A stretch of DNA of 57,366 nucleotides from a bacterium (GTDB lineage Bacteria; Hydrogenedentota; Hydrogenedentia; Hydrogenedentiales; SLHB01). Shown piece after piece: positions 50,559 to 57,366 of this stretch; position 1 is the stretch's first letter; each line of letters starts with the position of its first letter. The stretch covers positions 1 to 57,366 of the forward strand of contig JAAEQP010001819.1 of the NCBI GenBank assembly GCA_024231375.1, given 5' to 3'. The notes beneath the pieces were generated by a model. It saw only the letters and a program-made list of their open reading frames with translations. It made no database searches and was not told the origin of the DNA. The position numbers were made by a program, and so were the translations under genes.

Positions 50559-50864
50559 ATGGTGAATCCGCAGATCGAGCTTGATCGAGAAGCCTTGGCC
50601 GAGTTTTGCCGCACGTGGCGGATTCGGGAGATGTCCGTGTTCGGCAGCGCGTTGCGGGACGATTTCGGACCGGATAGCGACCTGGATTTTCTGGTGAGCT
50701 TCGAGCCGGACGCGCCGCTGGACATTGACGCGCTGCTGGCGATGAAGGAGGAATTGGAAGCGCGGTTCGGTCGGAAGGTGGATCTCGTCGAGAAGGAAGC
50801 CCTGCGGAATCCCTGGCGCAAGCACGAGATTCTCAGGACGCACGAGGTGGTGTATGCCGCCTGA
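50559..50864 (+). CDS. mntA: MntA-type minimal nucleotidyltransferase antitoxin
   Basis: 101 residues with a very strong ribosome site. The nucleotidyltransferase motif is G29-S30 (VFGSALRDDFGPDSDLDFLV) with the metal-binding Asp pair at D41 and D43 in SDLD, and a third acidic strand in RFGRKVDLVEKEAL. Such MNT proteins add AMP to a tyrosine of the cognate HEPN toxin and neutralise it (type VII toxin-antitoxin). The stop lies ten bases inside the next gene, the HEPN partner. All catalytic residues are present. Confidence 0.92.
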   Translation: MVNPQIELDREALAEFCRTWRIREMSVFGSALRDDFGPDSDLDFLVSFEPDAPLDIDALLAMKEELEARFGRKVDLVEKEALRNPWRKHEILRTHEVVYAA

Positions 50865-51213
50865 TGTCAAAGACATCGCACGTCTCTGGGACATGCTGGA
50901 CGCTGCGCGGACGGCCCTTGAGTTCACTGCGGACCAAGGTTTCGAGGACTTCCTTCAGGATCGCAAGACCCGTAACGCCGTGGAACGGAACCTGGAGATC
51001 CTTGGCGAAGCGGCCGGGCGCGTCTCGGCTGAGATGCGCAAGCAGCTTCCTGACATCCCGTGGAAGTCCATGATCGGACTGCGGAACGTGCTCGCCCACG
51101 AGTACGGGGGAATCCGTTACGAGATTCTCTGGTCGGTCCTCCAAGAGAAGTTGGGTCCACTCATTCAGCGCTTGGAGGCGATGGGGGTCGATAGTGATCC
51201 TCCGCGGGAGTAG
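50854..51213 (+). CDS. hepT: HepT-type HEPN ribonuclease toxin (DUF86)
   Basis: 119 residues, all-helical. RNVLAHEY (R77, N78, H82, Y84) is the HEPN R-x4-H RNase motif with the Tyr that the partner is known to AMPylate in other species. VERNLEILGEAAGRVS and PWKSMIGLRNVLAHEYGG are typical of DUF86. It overlaps mntA by 11 bases. It probably cleaves RNA when released and may contribute to plasmid or phage resistance. The C-terminus is complete. Confidence 0.92.
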   Translation: MPPDVKDIARLWDMLDAARTALEFTADQGFEDFLQDRKTRNAVERNLEILGEAAGRVSAEMRKQLPDIPWKSMIGLRNVLAHEYGGIRYEILWSVLQEKLGPLIQRLEAMGVDSDPPRE

Positions 51214-51270
51214 TACTGAGAGACGTGGCCGGAGCGATTGGCCGGTTCATGCGCCCTCATCTCCCCGCAC

Positions 51271-51298
51271 TTGACAGTTTCGGAAGAGGTGGTATAGA
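51271..51298 (+). promoter_or_regulatory. Predicted promoter for the GNAT gene
   Basis: TTGACA (51271-51276), 16 bases, TATAGA (51293-51298), 115 bases upstream of the start codon at 51414, giving a leader of about 105 bases. Confidence 0.55.
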
Positions 51299-51413
51299 CC
51301 TTGCCAGAGTTGACACTACCTCCTCCCAGGGCGCATTGCCCTCACGTCTGGCGGCGGGATCCGAACCCATACGCATGTAGACCCATATTGCCAGGAGCTA
51401 TCCGGGGGTAAGG

Positions 51414-51929
51414 ATGGAGTTGCGATACACATCGCCCTTCGAGCGCGGACCAGGGATGATCGACTGGCTGCTGAACGAGAGCTACGCCGCTCTCGTCGAA
51501 GCGGAGCCGGAACTCTGGGAGTCCGAGAAAGAGAATTGGGCGGAGACTGACCGGAGCGTGTTCGAGAATCCCATCAGTGTCGGCGCGTGTACGTATCTGA
51601 GCTGGTGCGGAGATGAGGTCGCGGGATTCTTCTCCTTCGATCCGCGGCCGTGGCCGGACCATGGCATCATCGGACACAACTGCATTCTCCCGGAGTATCG
51701 CGGGCACGGATTCGGCAAGGAGCAGATTCGCGAGGCCCTGCGCCTGCTCAAGGAGCTTGGTATCCGTCGGGCACGGGTCTCTACCAACGACCATCCCTTC
51801 TTCGTGCCCGCGCAACGGATGTATGTGGGCTGCGGGTTTCGTGAGGTCAAGAGAGTGCCCTGGGAGCGAGATCCCGGCCAGAACATGATTCACTACGAAT
51901 TGGAGTTGGGTGAGGGCGCGCCCGAATGA
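51414..51929 (+). CDS. GNAT-family N-acetyltransferase
   Basis: 171 residues; GGGGGTAAGG stands right before the ATG. The acetyl-CoA pyrophosphate motif is at NCILPEYRGHGFGKEQIREALRLL (R/Q-x2-G-x-G/A at about 98-105), preceded by EVAGFFSFDPRP and followed by ARVSTNDHPFFVPAQRMYVGCGFREV. The fold is clear. Substrate is unknown; small GNATs acetylate amines, antibiotics or protein N-termini. It sits next to the mntA-hepT pair but has its own promoter, so it is probably not part of the toxin system. Confidence 0.85.
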   Translation: MELRYTSPFERGPGMIDWLLNESYAALVEAEPELWESEKENWAETDRSVFENPISVGACTYLSWCGDEVAGFFSFDPRPWPDHGIIGHNCILPEYRGHGFGKEQIREALRLLKELGIRRARVSTNDHPFFVPAQRMYVGCGFREVKRVPWERDPGQNMIHYELELGEGAPE

Positions 51930-52017
51930 CACGTTTCACCATGCGGGAGAGAAGGCGTGACTGCGGCGGTTTGACGTCGGGCTGTGTGGCGCAGTAGGGG
52001 GGGAATAGGGACCTTAT

Positions 52018-52052
52018 CGCAGAGGCGCCGAGGACGCGAAGGAACGCAGAGC
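52018..52052. repeat. Fragment of the dispersed repeat, providing the leader of the next gene
   Basis: CGCAGAGGCGCCGAGGACGC continuing to GGAACGCAGAGC closely matches 36598-36632. It ends nine bases before the ATG at 52061, so its purine-rich end may serve as the ribosome-binding region. Confidence 0.55.
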
Positions 52053-52060
52053 AAAGAATC

Positions 52061-52549
52061 ATGACAGAACGAAGTACAGACACAGACATCCTGCTGAAAG
52101 AAACGCTGCTGGCAGTAGATGCCGAGTCTCTGCATGCTCTCGGTGATCTGATTCATGACGAATACTTCGAGTTGGATGATGTTACGTTCTGCCAGGAGCA
52201 GGGCATTGTCACTATTCCGTATCGTAGGATGTTTCACGGTGGACCCAGCCGCCTGATTCGTTTCTGGCTGCTCTTCGCGACGTTCGAAGTGGATGTCATC
52301 AGGTCGGTACTGACCATCCACCATGTCCAGGACTGCAGGATTGATGATAGATCGCAAATCGGGACCTTTTCCTTCAACACCATCTCGTATGACGAAGGAA
52401 CGCTCCGGATTGAGTGCAATGAGGATTTGGACCTGCACCTGACGGTGACCACGGTTGAGGCCGAGAGCCGCGATGTGGAGGTCAGGGGCAAAGCGCGAAT
52501 CTACGACGGACTTCTGTGGGAGTCCAACTCGGCCAGAGTCTACGAGTAG
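52061..52549 (+). CDS. Hypothetical protein of 162 residues
   Basis: I do not recognise a family. The sequence begins MTERSTDTDILLKETLLAVD, has LIHDEYFELDDVTFCQEQGIVTIPYRRMFHG, then alternating strands (IRSVLTIHHVQDCRIDDRS, GTFSFNTISYDEGTLRIEC, LDLHLTVTTVEAESRDVEVRGKARIYD). This looks like a small mixed or beta-rich domain without signal peptide. Upstream DNA is a fragment of a dispersed repeat; the stop codon lies inside a strong hairpin. Its base composition is less GC-rich than the neighbours, consistent with acquisition. Confidence 0.65.
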   Translation: MTERSTDTDILLKETLLAVDAESLHALGDLIHDEYFELDDVTFCQEQGIVTIPYRRMFHGGPSRLIRFWLLFATFEVDVIRSVLTIHHVQDCRIDDRSQIGTFSFNTISYDEGTLRIECNEDLDLHLTVTTVEAESRDVEVRGKARIYDGLLWESNSARVYE

Positions 52550-52558
52550 ACTCTGGCC
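52531..52558 (+). terminator. Perfect 13-bp hairpin overlapping the stop codon
   Basis: GGCCAGAGTCTAC (52531-52543) pairs fully with GTAGACTCTGGCC (52546-52558). The TAG stop of the hypothetical gene (52547-52549) is in the right arm. GATTCCCTT follows, a weak T-tract. It also separates this gene from the purE promoter. Confidence 0.6.
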
Positions 52559-52565
52559 GATTCCC

Positions 52566-52594
52566 TTGACCCCCGCCCCCCCGCTTGCTAGGCT
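52566..52594 (+). promoter_or_regulatory. Predicted promoter for purE
   Basis: TTGACC (52566-52571), a 17-base C-rich spacer, TAGGCT (52589-52594), 80 bases before the purE ATG. Confidence 0.5.
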
Positions 52595-52674
52595 ACGGGC
52601 TCTGGAACGAGGATGTCCGGGGAGACCGCTTGGGGCGGGGATCCTGGCGCAACTTTTCGAGGATACAGGTGCCA

Positions 52675-53166
52675 ATGAGCGGCGAAAACAATCTTCTCGT
52701 AGCGATTATCATGGGTAGCAAATCGGACTGGGACGCCATGCGGCCCGCGTCGGAGATTCTGAAGCAGTTTGGCGTGGCCCACGAGTGCCGGGTGTTGTCG
52801 GCGCACCGCACGCCGACGCAATTGACCGAGTTCATGGACTCGGCCGAGGGGCGGGGATGCGAGGTGTTCATCGGCGGCGCGGGCGGCGCGGCGCATCTGC
52901 CGGGCGTCATGGCCGCGCAGACCTTGCGGCCGGTGTTGGGCGTACCCATGGTGAGCAAGCTGGACGGGCTGGATTCCCTGCTGGCGATTGTCCAGATGCC
53001 GAGCGGGATTCCGGTGGGGACGTTGGCCATCGGTAGTTCCGGCGCGACGAACGCGGGGTTGTTGGCGATAGCGATCCTGGCGAACAGCCGGCCCGAGTTG
53101 CGCGAGAAGATCGCGGCGTACCGCCAGAAACGCGCGGAGAAGATTCTCGGCGAGACGTTGGAGTAG
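52675..53166 (+). CDS. purE: N5-carboxyaminoimidazole ribonucleotide mutase
   Basis: 163 residues from the ATG at 52675 with AGGTG before it. VAIIMGSKSDWDAMRPA (substrate phosphate loop), RVLSAHRTPTQL (catalytic His) and FIGGAGGAAHLPGVMAA are the PurE signature segments, and GTLAIGSSGATNAGLLA closes the active site. It moves the carboxyl group of N5-CAIR to carbon 4 in purine synthesis. No purK or other pur gene is adjacent; it has its own promoter. Length is normal for class I PurE. Confidence 0.96.
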   Translation: MSGENNLLVAIIMGSKSDWDAMRPASEILKQFGVAHECRVLSAHRTPTQLTEFMDSAEGRGCEVFIGGAGGAAHLPGVMAAQTLRPVLGVPMVSKLDGLDSLLAIVQMPSGIPVGTLAIGSSGATNAGLLAIAILANSRPELREKIAAYRQKRAEKILGETLE

Positions 53167-53215
53167 CGGCGTGCCGGAGGGGCGGAAGCCCCAATCGCGG
53201 AGGCGCTCAAGATGA

Positions 53216-53310
53216 CCGGCGAGGGCGCCGGTCCCACACCCGACCATGGTTGACGAGACTTGGAGACCTGCGGTCGTCGGAGCGGCGCGGTCAGGAGGCC
53301 ACGCCGCAAC
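53216..53310. repeat. Hairpin-rich dispersed repeat after purE
   Basis: ACCGGCG-AGGG-CGCCGGT (53216-53233) is followed by the unit TGGAGACCTGCGGTCG... with a second hairpin from GCGGCGCGGTC to GGCCACGCCGC (53282-53307). The latter unit is related to 40648-40697, but with a different stem that still pairs. Confidence 0.6.
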
Positions 53311-53340
53311 ACAAGATTAGGCGCAGATAGAGAAACAAAC

Positions 53341-53378
53341 AACCGGGGAGCCGGACGCGATGCGCCGGCTCCCCGGTT
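53341..53378 (-). terminator. Strong terminator hairpin, mainly for the GH172-like gene
   Basis: AACCGGGGAGCCGG (53341-53354) pairs perfectly with CCGGCTCCCCGGTT (53365-53378) around a ten-base loop. On the minus strand it is followed by GTTTGTTTCTC, a U-rich tract, starting about 18 bases after the stop at 53397. It could also stop plus-strand transcription from purE. Confidence 0.75.
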
Positions 53379-53396
53379 TGATTCTGTGCGACGGGT

Positions 53397-54533
53397 CTAC
53401 TTCGGATTCTTCTTGGCCCACCGCTTCTTCATGGCGACCATTTCCTTGTTGGGTTTGATGACCCGCGAGGTGGTTTGCCGTTTCTTGTCGTTGATCCAGT
53501 TGCCTTGGTTGTCGCGAAGCACGGGCAACCGTTTCGTCACGGCCGGGACTCTGGCGACCTTCGTCGGCTTCGTCGCGTACCAGTAGGCCACGCTGCTCAT
53601 CTCGTTGCAGAGATGGTTGCCGTGGCCGTGTTCGATGGTGGCCTTCAGCGTCTTGCGGAAGCGGACGGGATTCTCGATGTGGTGTACGTAGCTGGTCTGA
53701 TACCCGTTCGTATGGGGCTCGTAGATGGACGAGCCGTTTCGCATGAAGGCGTTCGGCTGCATGCCCCATGCCTGGTTCAGGTAATCCTCGCTGCCGGTGC
53801 CGTGCAGGTCGGGTGGCCACTTGTAGCCGTCCACCCAGATCATGTCGTCGCCTTCACCCCACCAGAGTGAATCGAAGTTCGTTACGCTGAGGTTGCAGCC
53901 GATGTAGTGGCCCTGGCCCTTCGTATCAAGAATGACGTAGTTGTTGTCCCAAGCCGTTTTCGCCTTATTGACGATGTCGGTTTCCGGGCGGTTGACGGGG
54001 ATTTCGGGTCCCCAGCCGCCAAAGGGGTTCTCGCGCCGGAACTCGGCATGGAAGTACATCGGGTCCTCGTCCGGTGGCGAATCGTAGGTCTCGTAATCCA
54101 CGTAGAAATACTGCCCGTGCCGTTCATCGCTTTCGTTGACGAGCTCGACGAGGGCGCGTTCTTTGAAGGGCATGGGCACGTAGCAATTCAGCGCGCACCC
54201 TTCGTTGAACTTGTTGTTGTTATTGGTCGAGGCGCTGAACAGGAAACTCTGATACGAGTTGACGATGCCGTGGCCCAGGCCGAAGAAATCGCCCAGGGGA
54301 ACGACAACGCTCGGGGTCTTGGCGTTATCCCACGTGATCTTCAGGAGACACTCGCGGTAGTGGTTCCGCTGCGTCATCCAGATGTGGGTGATCTTGCCAG
54401 GCCCCTTGATGTCGGCGAGGACTTTCGTTTCCCTTGGCTCAAGGCCCCATGCGTCTGCGTTCCGGCCGGTCACGTCCCACGACGAACACCGGCCCGCCTT
54501 GGCGTCACTCAGTTTGGTCAATCCATCCAGCAT
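53397..54533 (-). CDS. DUF2961 / GH172-family protein
   Basis: 378 residues without a signal peptide. GKITHIWMTQRNHYRECLLKI, VVPLGDFFGLGHG, CYVPMPFKERALVELVNES, YVDYETY, GKGQGHYIGCNLSV-like KGQGHYIGCNLSV, WWGEGDDMIWVDG and HGTGSEDYLNQAWG are the conserved blocks of DUF2961, a jelly-roll assembly now grouped as GH172 (difructose anhydride synthase and arabinofuranosidase activities known). Glu residues in GEGDD and TGSEDY correspond to likely catalytic acids. The C-terminal KKRWAKKNPK is unusually basic. Substrate unknown. A strong terminator follows. Confidence 0.85.
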   Translation of the reverse strand: MLDGLTKLSDAKAGRCSSWDVTGRNADAWGLEPRETKVLADIKGPGKITHIWMTQRNHYRECLLKITWDNAKTPSVVVPLGDFFGLGHGIVNSYQSFLFSASTNNNNKFNEGCALNCYVPMPFKERALVELVNESDERHGQYFYVDYETYDSPPDEDPMYFHAEFRRENPFGGWGPEIPVNRPETDIVNKAKTAWDNNYVILDTKGQGHYIGCNLSVTNFDSLWWGEGDDMIWVDGYKWPPDLHGTGSEDYLNQAWGMQPNAFMRNGSSIYEPHTNGYQTSYVHHIENPVRFRKTLKATIEHGHGNHLCNEMSSVAYWYATKPTKVARVPAVTKRLPVLRDNQGNWINDKKRQTTSRVIKPNKEMVAMKKRWAKKNPK

Positions 54534-54552
54534 GCCGTGTCTCCTTAGAAGC

Positions 54553-54716
54553 CCTCAGTGGGGCTGTTGAAGAAGTCCGAATCTCCCGCGCGCGGGCCGC
54601 GAAAAGACCTGGGACAGTCCCGTCTGCGTCCGCTTACGGCGGACTCCGCTTGGTACAGTCCCGGTTTTTCGCTTCTCCTCTCGCGCGCAGACGACTTTCT
54701 CAACAGCTCCTCAGTG
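54553..54716. mobile_element. 148-bp MITE with perfect 8-bp target duplication
   Basis: CCTCAGTG occurs at 54553-54560 and again at 54709-54716. Between them the element starts GGGCTGTTGAAGAAGTC (54561-54577) and ends GACTTTCTCAACAGCT (54693-54708), inverted repeats matching at 14 of 16 positions. The interior has no frame, but contains GCGAAAA/TTTTTCGC arms and a GTCCGC-TTACG-GCGGAC hairpin, so it can fold end to end. It sits in the 230-base gap between the GH172-like and symporter genes. Confidence 0.8.
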
Positions 54717-54763
54717 CCCTAGTTGTCTCTCAGATTCGGCAGCGCCGCAGTGCAGGCGAGCGC

Positions 54764-56302
54764 CTACGCCTTCCGGTCCCAGAATCCGTCCTTGTCACGG
54801 TTGCGTTGCCGGACGAACGTGCTCAGGGCACCCGCGACCAGGAAGGTCCACACCAGCCACCCCACGCCGATCATCAGTAATGCACTGGCGGGATATCCCT
54901 CATACGGCTCGGACAGCTCGGCGATCAGGCTCCATCCCAGGATGAAGGCCAAGACCGTCGGAACCACGAACGTGACCGTCCATTCCCACCAAAGATCCCA
55001 GAACATGGGATACCGGCCCTGCTTCGCGCTCACCATGTGGAAGTGGAGTTTGTCGATTCGGTAATACCACCCGATGAGGACGCATTCGAGCAACCCGACG
55101 AGGATCAGTCCGTAGTTGTTCAGGAAGTGGTCGACAATATCCAGCCAGATCACGCCGGCCTGGGTGGTGAAGATGATGCTGCCCAAGGCGCCAATCCCGC
55201 ACGTGATGGACACGGTGAGCATGCGCGGCCAGCCGAACTTGTCGATAGCAGCGGAGACAAAGGCCTCCGCGATCGACATGGCCGACGTGAGGCCGGCCAA
55301 GACCAGGGTCAGGAAGAAGAGAACCCCGAACACACCGTTCAGTGCGGGAAGTGCCGAGATCGCCTTCGGGTAAACCACGAAACACAGGCCGGGGCCGCCC
55401 GCGACCACCTCTTTCACCGGGACCCCTTGCTGGCCGGCCATGTAGCCCAGAACGCTGAACACGGCAATGCCGGCAAAGATGGAATAGGAGCAGTTGACGA
55501 TGCTGGTGATGAAAGCATTGCGCACGAGGTTCGTCTTGCTGGGCAGATAGCTGGCATAGGCGATCATGATGCCGAACCCGATAGACAAGGAGAAGAAGAT
55601 CTGACCGAATGCGGCGTTCCACACCGCCACATCGCCCAGCTTGGAGTAGTCCGCCTTCACGTACTCGCGCAATCCCTCCAGTGCGCCATCGAGGAAGAGC
55701 CCCCACACTACCAGAACCGTTGTAAGGACCAGCAGGATCGGCATAAAGATTTTGCTGGCCACCTCGACGCCCCGGTCGACACGCCGCGCGCAAATTGCCC
55801 ACAGCACGAACCAGATCACAAGCGTCATGGCGAGGATGGGCCCCTGGATGCCGCCAATGCTGAAGACCCCTTCACTGGCGTTCAGGAACTGGTCGCCGAA
55901 GAAGAACGCTTCGGTGTCTTCGCCCCAACGAAACTGTCCGGTTCGTAGCGACTCCAGGGAAAACAGCATGTACAGGGCGCACCATGCGATGACAACCACG
56001 TAGTAGAGGTTGATGCCAAACATAACAAACAGGACCGGCCACCAGCCCAGCCATTCCCAACGGGGGTGGATCTTGTGCATGGAGTGGGGCGCCGACGCCC
56101 GCATTTTGTGGCCGATGGCGAACTCAAGAATCATGAGCGGGATGCCGGTGGTGACCAGGGCAATGAGATAGGGGATCAGGAAGGTGCCGCCGCCGTTTTC
56201 GTGGCAGACGTAGCTGAACCGCCAGATGTTGCCCAGTCCGATGGCCGACCCGATGGCCGCCAGCAAGAACCCCAGATTGCTGTTCCAGCGTCCGCGTTCC
56301 AT
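54764..56302 (-). CDS. Sodium:neurotransmitter symporter family transporter
   Basis: 512 residues from the ATG at 56302, behind AAGGAAAACGTC; an ATG five codons earlier (56317) is the alternative. MERGRWNSNLGFLLAAIGSAIGLGNIWRFSYV is the NSS/SNF first helix with the unwound sodium- and substrate-binding GSAIGLGN. Twelve or so hydrophobic segments follow, including FSLSIGFGIMIAYASYLPSKTN (helix 6) and VLAGLTSAMSIAEA (helix 8, sodium 2 site). The family imports amino acids or amines with Na+. Substrate cannot be told. Confidence 0.94.
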   Translation of the reverse strand: MERGRWNSNLGFLLAAIGSAIGLGNIWRFSYVCHENGGGTFLIPYLIALVTTGIPLMILEFAIGHKMRASAPHSMHKIHPRWEWLGWWPVLFVMFGINLYYVVVIAWCALYMLFSLESLRTGQFRWGEDTEAFFFGDQFLNASEGVFSIGGIQGPILAMTLVIWFVLWAICARRVDRGVEVASKIFMPILLVLTTVLVVWGLFLDGALEGLREYVKADYSKLGDVAVWNAAFGQIFFSLSIGFGIMIAYASYLPSKTNLVRNAFITSIVNCSYSIFAGIAVFSVLGYMAGQQGVPVKEVVAGGPGLCFVVYPKAISALPALNGVFGVLFFLTLVLAGLTSAMSIAEAFVSAAIDKFGWPRMLTVSITCGIGALGSIIFTTQAGVIWLDIVDHFLNNYGLILVGLLECVLIGWYYRIDKLHFHMVSAKQGRYPMFWDLWWEWTVTFVVPTVLAFILGWSLIAELSEPYEGYPASALLMIGVGWLVWTFLVAGALSTFVRQRNRDKDGFWDRKA

Positions 56303-56390
56303 GACGTTTTCCTTCATCTAGTCCAGGTAATGGAGGCGGTGTGAGTGCGCGTACCCCAGGCCGGTGCCTCCTCAAGCCCAACGCGGGGTC

Positions 56391-56419
56391 AGTATAGCGC
56401 AAAGCCCGCCGCGTCGCCA
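56391..56419 (-). promoter_or_regulatory. Possible promoter for the symporter gene
   Basis: On the minus strand TGGCGA (56419-56414), 17 bases, TATACT (56396-56391), about 90 bases upstream of the start. The -10 is good, the -35 weak. The rest of the divergent 193-base gap shows nothing clear. Confidence 0.4.
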
Positions 56420-56510
56420 GACACGCCTCTGCCAGATCGGAGGCTCTTGCCTGGACTGATCCGCCGTCGTCCGCTACCATGATGGACCTGTCAACACAAG
56501 GAGTTCCGCC

Positions 56511-57366
56511 GTGCCTCGTCTTAGAGCAAGGTTCTGTCTCGCCACCGTACTATTGGTCTTGAGCACGGTCTCGTTTCTTGCGGGTCCCGCGCACGGGCAG
56601 GAAGCCGACGGGGAGGACGAAGTCATGAAGCGTGTGCCCTATGGCACTGACACCTGGGATACGAAACTGGGGAACCACCGGGCCTTGATTCGGGTAACGG
56701 AGAAGGCCGATGCGGTTCGCGTACAGTTGCCTTGGCGACGCAGGGATCGCGATCCTCAGAAGAAGCACGTGGTGATTCTGGACGCTAAAACCCACCGGCC
56801 TATCCCGAACGTGAAGGTCCTGGCCGTCGATGCCGACCTTGGCGACATTGTGTTCCAGCCTGCCGCCATGCCGGGCGACTATTGCGTCTACTACCTGCCC
56901 TATGCGAAGGGCGGAGGCGGCATCTCGTCGGGAGGCTACGAGATCCCTTCCGAGACAGCGGACGCCGCGTGGCTCAAGCGCCACGGCCTGGATGCAGGAC
57001 CGGCCCCGGATCGCTTTCCCTTCGCGGACGTGGTCGAGTTCCAGGCGCGCAGCGACTTTCACCGCCTGGACCCGATGGAACTCCCCGCCACCAGAAGCGA
57101 ACTCGACGCCCTCATCGCCCGGCATCCGGGGAAGGCCTATCTGGTGTTCACGGAGGATCGCCGGAATCCCATCCGCATGCCCGACGCGCTGCCGCTGTGC
57201 TGGGTGGACCGCGGACCTTCGAATGTCCACGCCGGGGAAGCCTTGCGCTACGAGTACTACGCATTCCAGATCGGCTGCTACGCGGTCGGGCAGGACCTTG
57301 AAGACCTTCGCATCACCTTCCGGGAGCTTCGCACCGCCGAAGCCGCCGCCATGTCCGCCAGCGCGC
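56511..57366 (+). CDS. DUF6067 / GH123-like secreted protein (5' part)
   Basis: The frame opens at a GTG at 56511 with AAGGAG seven bases upstream and runs off the right edge (285 codons). RLRARFCLATVLLVLSTVSFLAGPAHG is a Sec signal peptide. The mature part has VQLPWRRRDRDPQKKHVVILDA, FQPAAMPGDYCVYYLPY, VVEFQARSDFHRLDPMEL and YYAFQIGCYAVGQDLEDLRI. I recall this pattern (PWRRRD-x-DP, GDY-VYYLPY, YYAFQIG) from the N-terminal region of DUF6067/GH123-like glycoside hydrolase domain proteins. The catalytic barrel would lie beyond the window. Substrate unknown. Confidence 0.7.
   Translation, partial: MPRLRARFCLATVLLVLSTVSFLAGPAHGQEADGEDEVMKRVPYGTDTWDTKLGNHRALIRVTEKADAVRVQLPWRRRDRDPQKKHVVILDAKTHRPIPNVKVLAVDADLGDIVFQPAAMPGDYCVYYLPYAKGGGGISSGGYEIPSETADAAWLKRHGLDAGPAPDRFPFADVVEFQARSDFHRLDPMELPATRSELDALIARHPGKAYLVFTEDRRNPIRMPDALPLCWVDRGPSNVHAGEALRYEYYAFQIGCYAVGQDLEDLRITFRELRTAEAAAMSASA

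Overview
This is a high-GC bacterial chromosome segment with densely packed, mostly housekeeping genes on both strands. It contains a planctomycete-type heme motif in a membrane protein, a DUF6067/GH123-like protein, a GH172 (DUF2961) protein, a heparinase-like protein, PhoD-like and AXE1-like enzymes, and paired DUF3857 proteins. Together these suggest a Gram-negative carbohydrate-degrading heterotroph from the PVC/Hydrogenedentota neighbourhood. That placement is an inference from gene content only; no rRNA or tRNA gene was found.

Layout. 1-2761: the 3' end of an acetylxylan-esterase-like gene and a secreted PhoD-like phosphatase. 2772-9918 (minus strand): rny-ymdB, and smc translationally coupled to a GT4 glycosyltransferase. 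9919-15440 (plus): a 0.5-kb intergenic region, an orphan CheX-like protein, cysC, a 756-residue acidic coiled-coil protein and an FtsA-like actin homologue. 15649-20629 (plus): glycogen/alpha-glucan phosphorylase, then aroF-scpB-rluB behind one promoter. 20652-23800 (minus): an ExeA/GspA-GspB pair. 23992-28149 (plus): two tandem DUF3857 proteins, one with a complete transglutaminase triad and one whose triad is lost. 28168-31116 (minus): SDR, NAD-dependent isocitrate dehydrogenase, nitronate monooxygenase. 31248-34292 (plus): a heparinase II/III-like protein.

The accessory zone is about 34.3-39 kb. It holds a truncated transposase, two 225-245 bp direct repeats on either side of a quinone-reductase-like gene, an RHS remnant, nested CATC/GATG palindromes, inverted AAATGG-type repeats, a small orphan protein and a HEAT-like membrane protein. 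An inverted pair of double hairpins bounds roughly 34.4-37.1 kb.

39.1-57.4 kb returns to ordinary gene density: an HTH + BtrH-like pair, a Tat-exported GH43/GH117-like protein, gmd-rmd (GDP-rhamnose), a DUF2231-cytochrome fusion, the complete 2-oxoglutarate dehydrogenase set (odhA-odhB-lpd, minus strand), a MntA-HepT toxin-antitoxin pair, a GNAT acetyltransferase, purE, a GH172-like protein, a 148-bp MITE with perfect 8-bp target duplications, a Na+:neurotransmitter symporter and the start of a DUF6067/GH123-like gene. Isocitrate dehydrogenase and the 2-oxoglutarate dehydrogenase complex supply consecutive oxidative TCA steps. Smc and ScpB belong to one condensin complex although they lie 12 kb apart.

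The most unusual content is repeat biology: the hairpin-bounded patch, the MITE, and a dispersed hairpin whose stem covaries between copies. Next are the active/inactive transglutaminase pair, the HTH-BtrH module and the coiled-coil/FtsA pair. I found no CRISPR array and no obvious large novel defence system.
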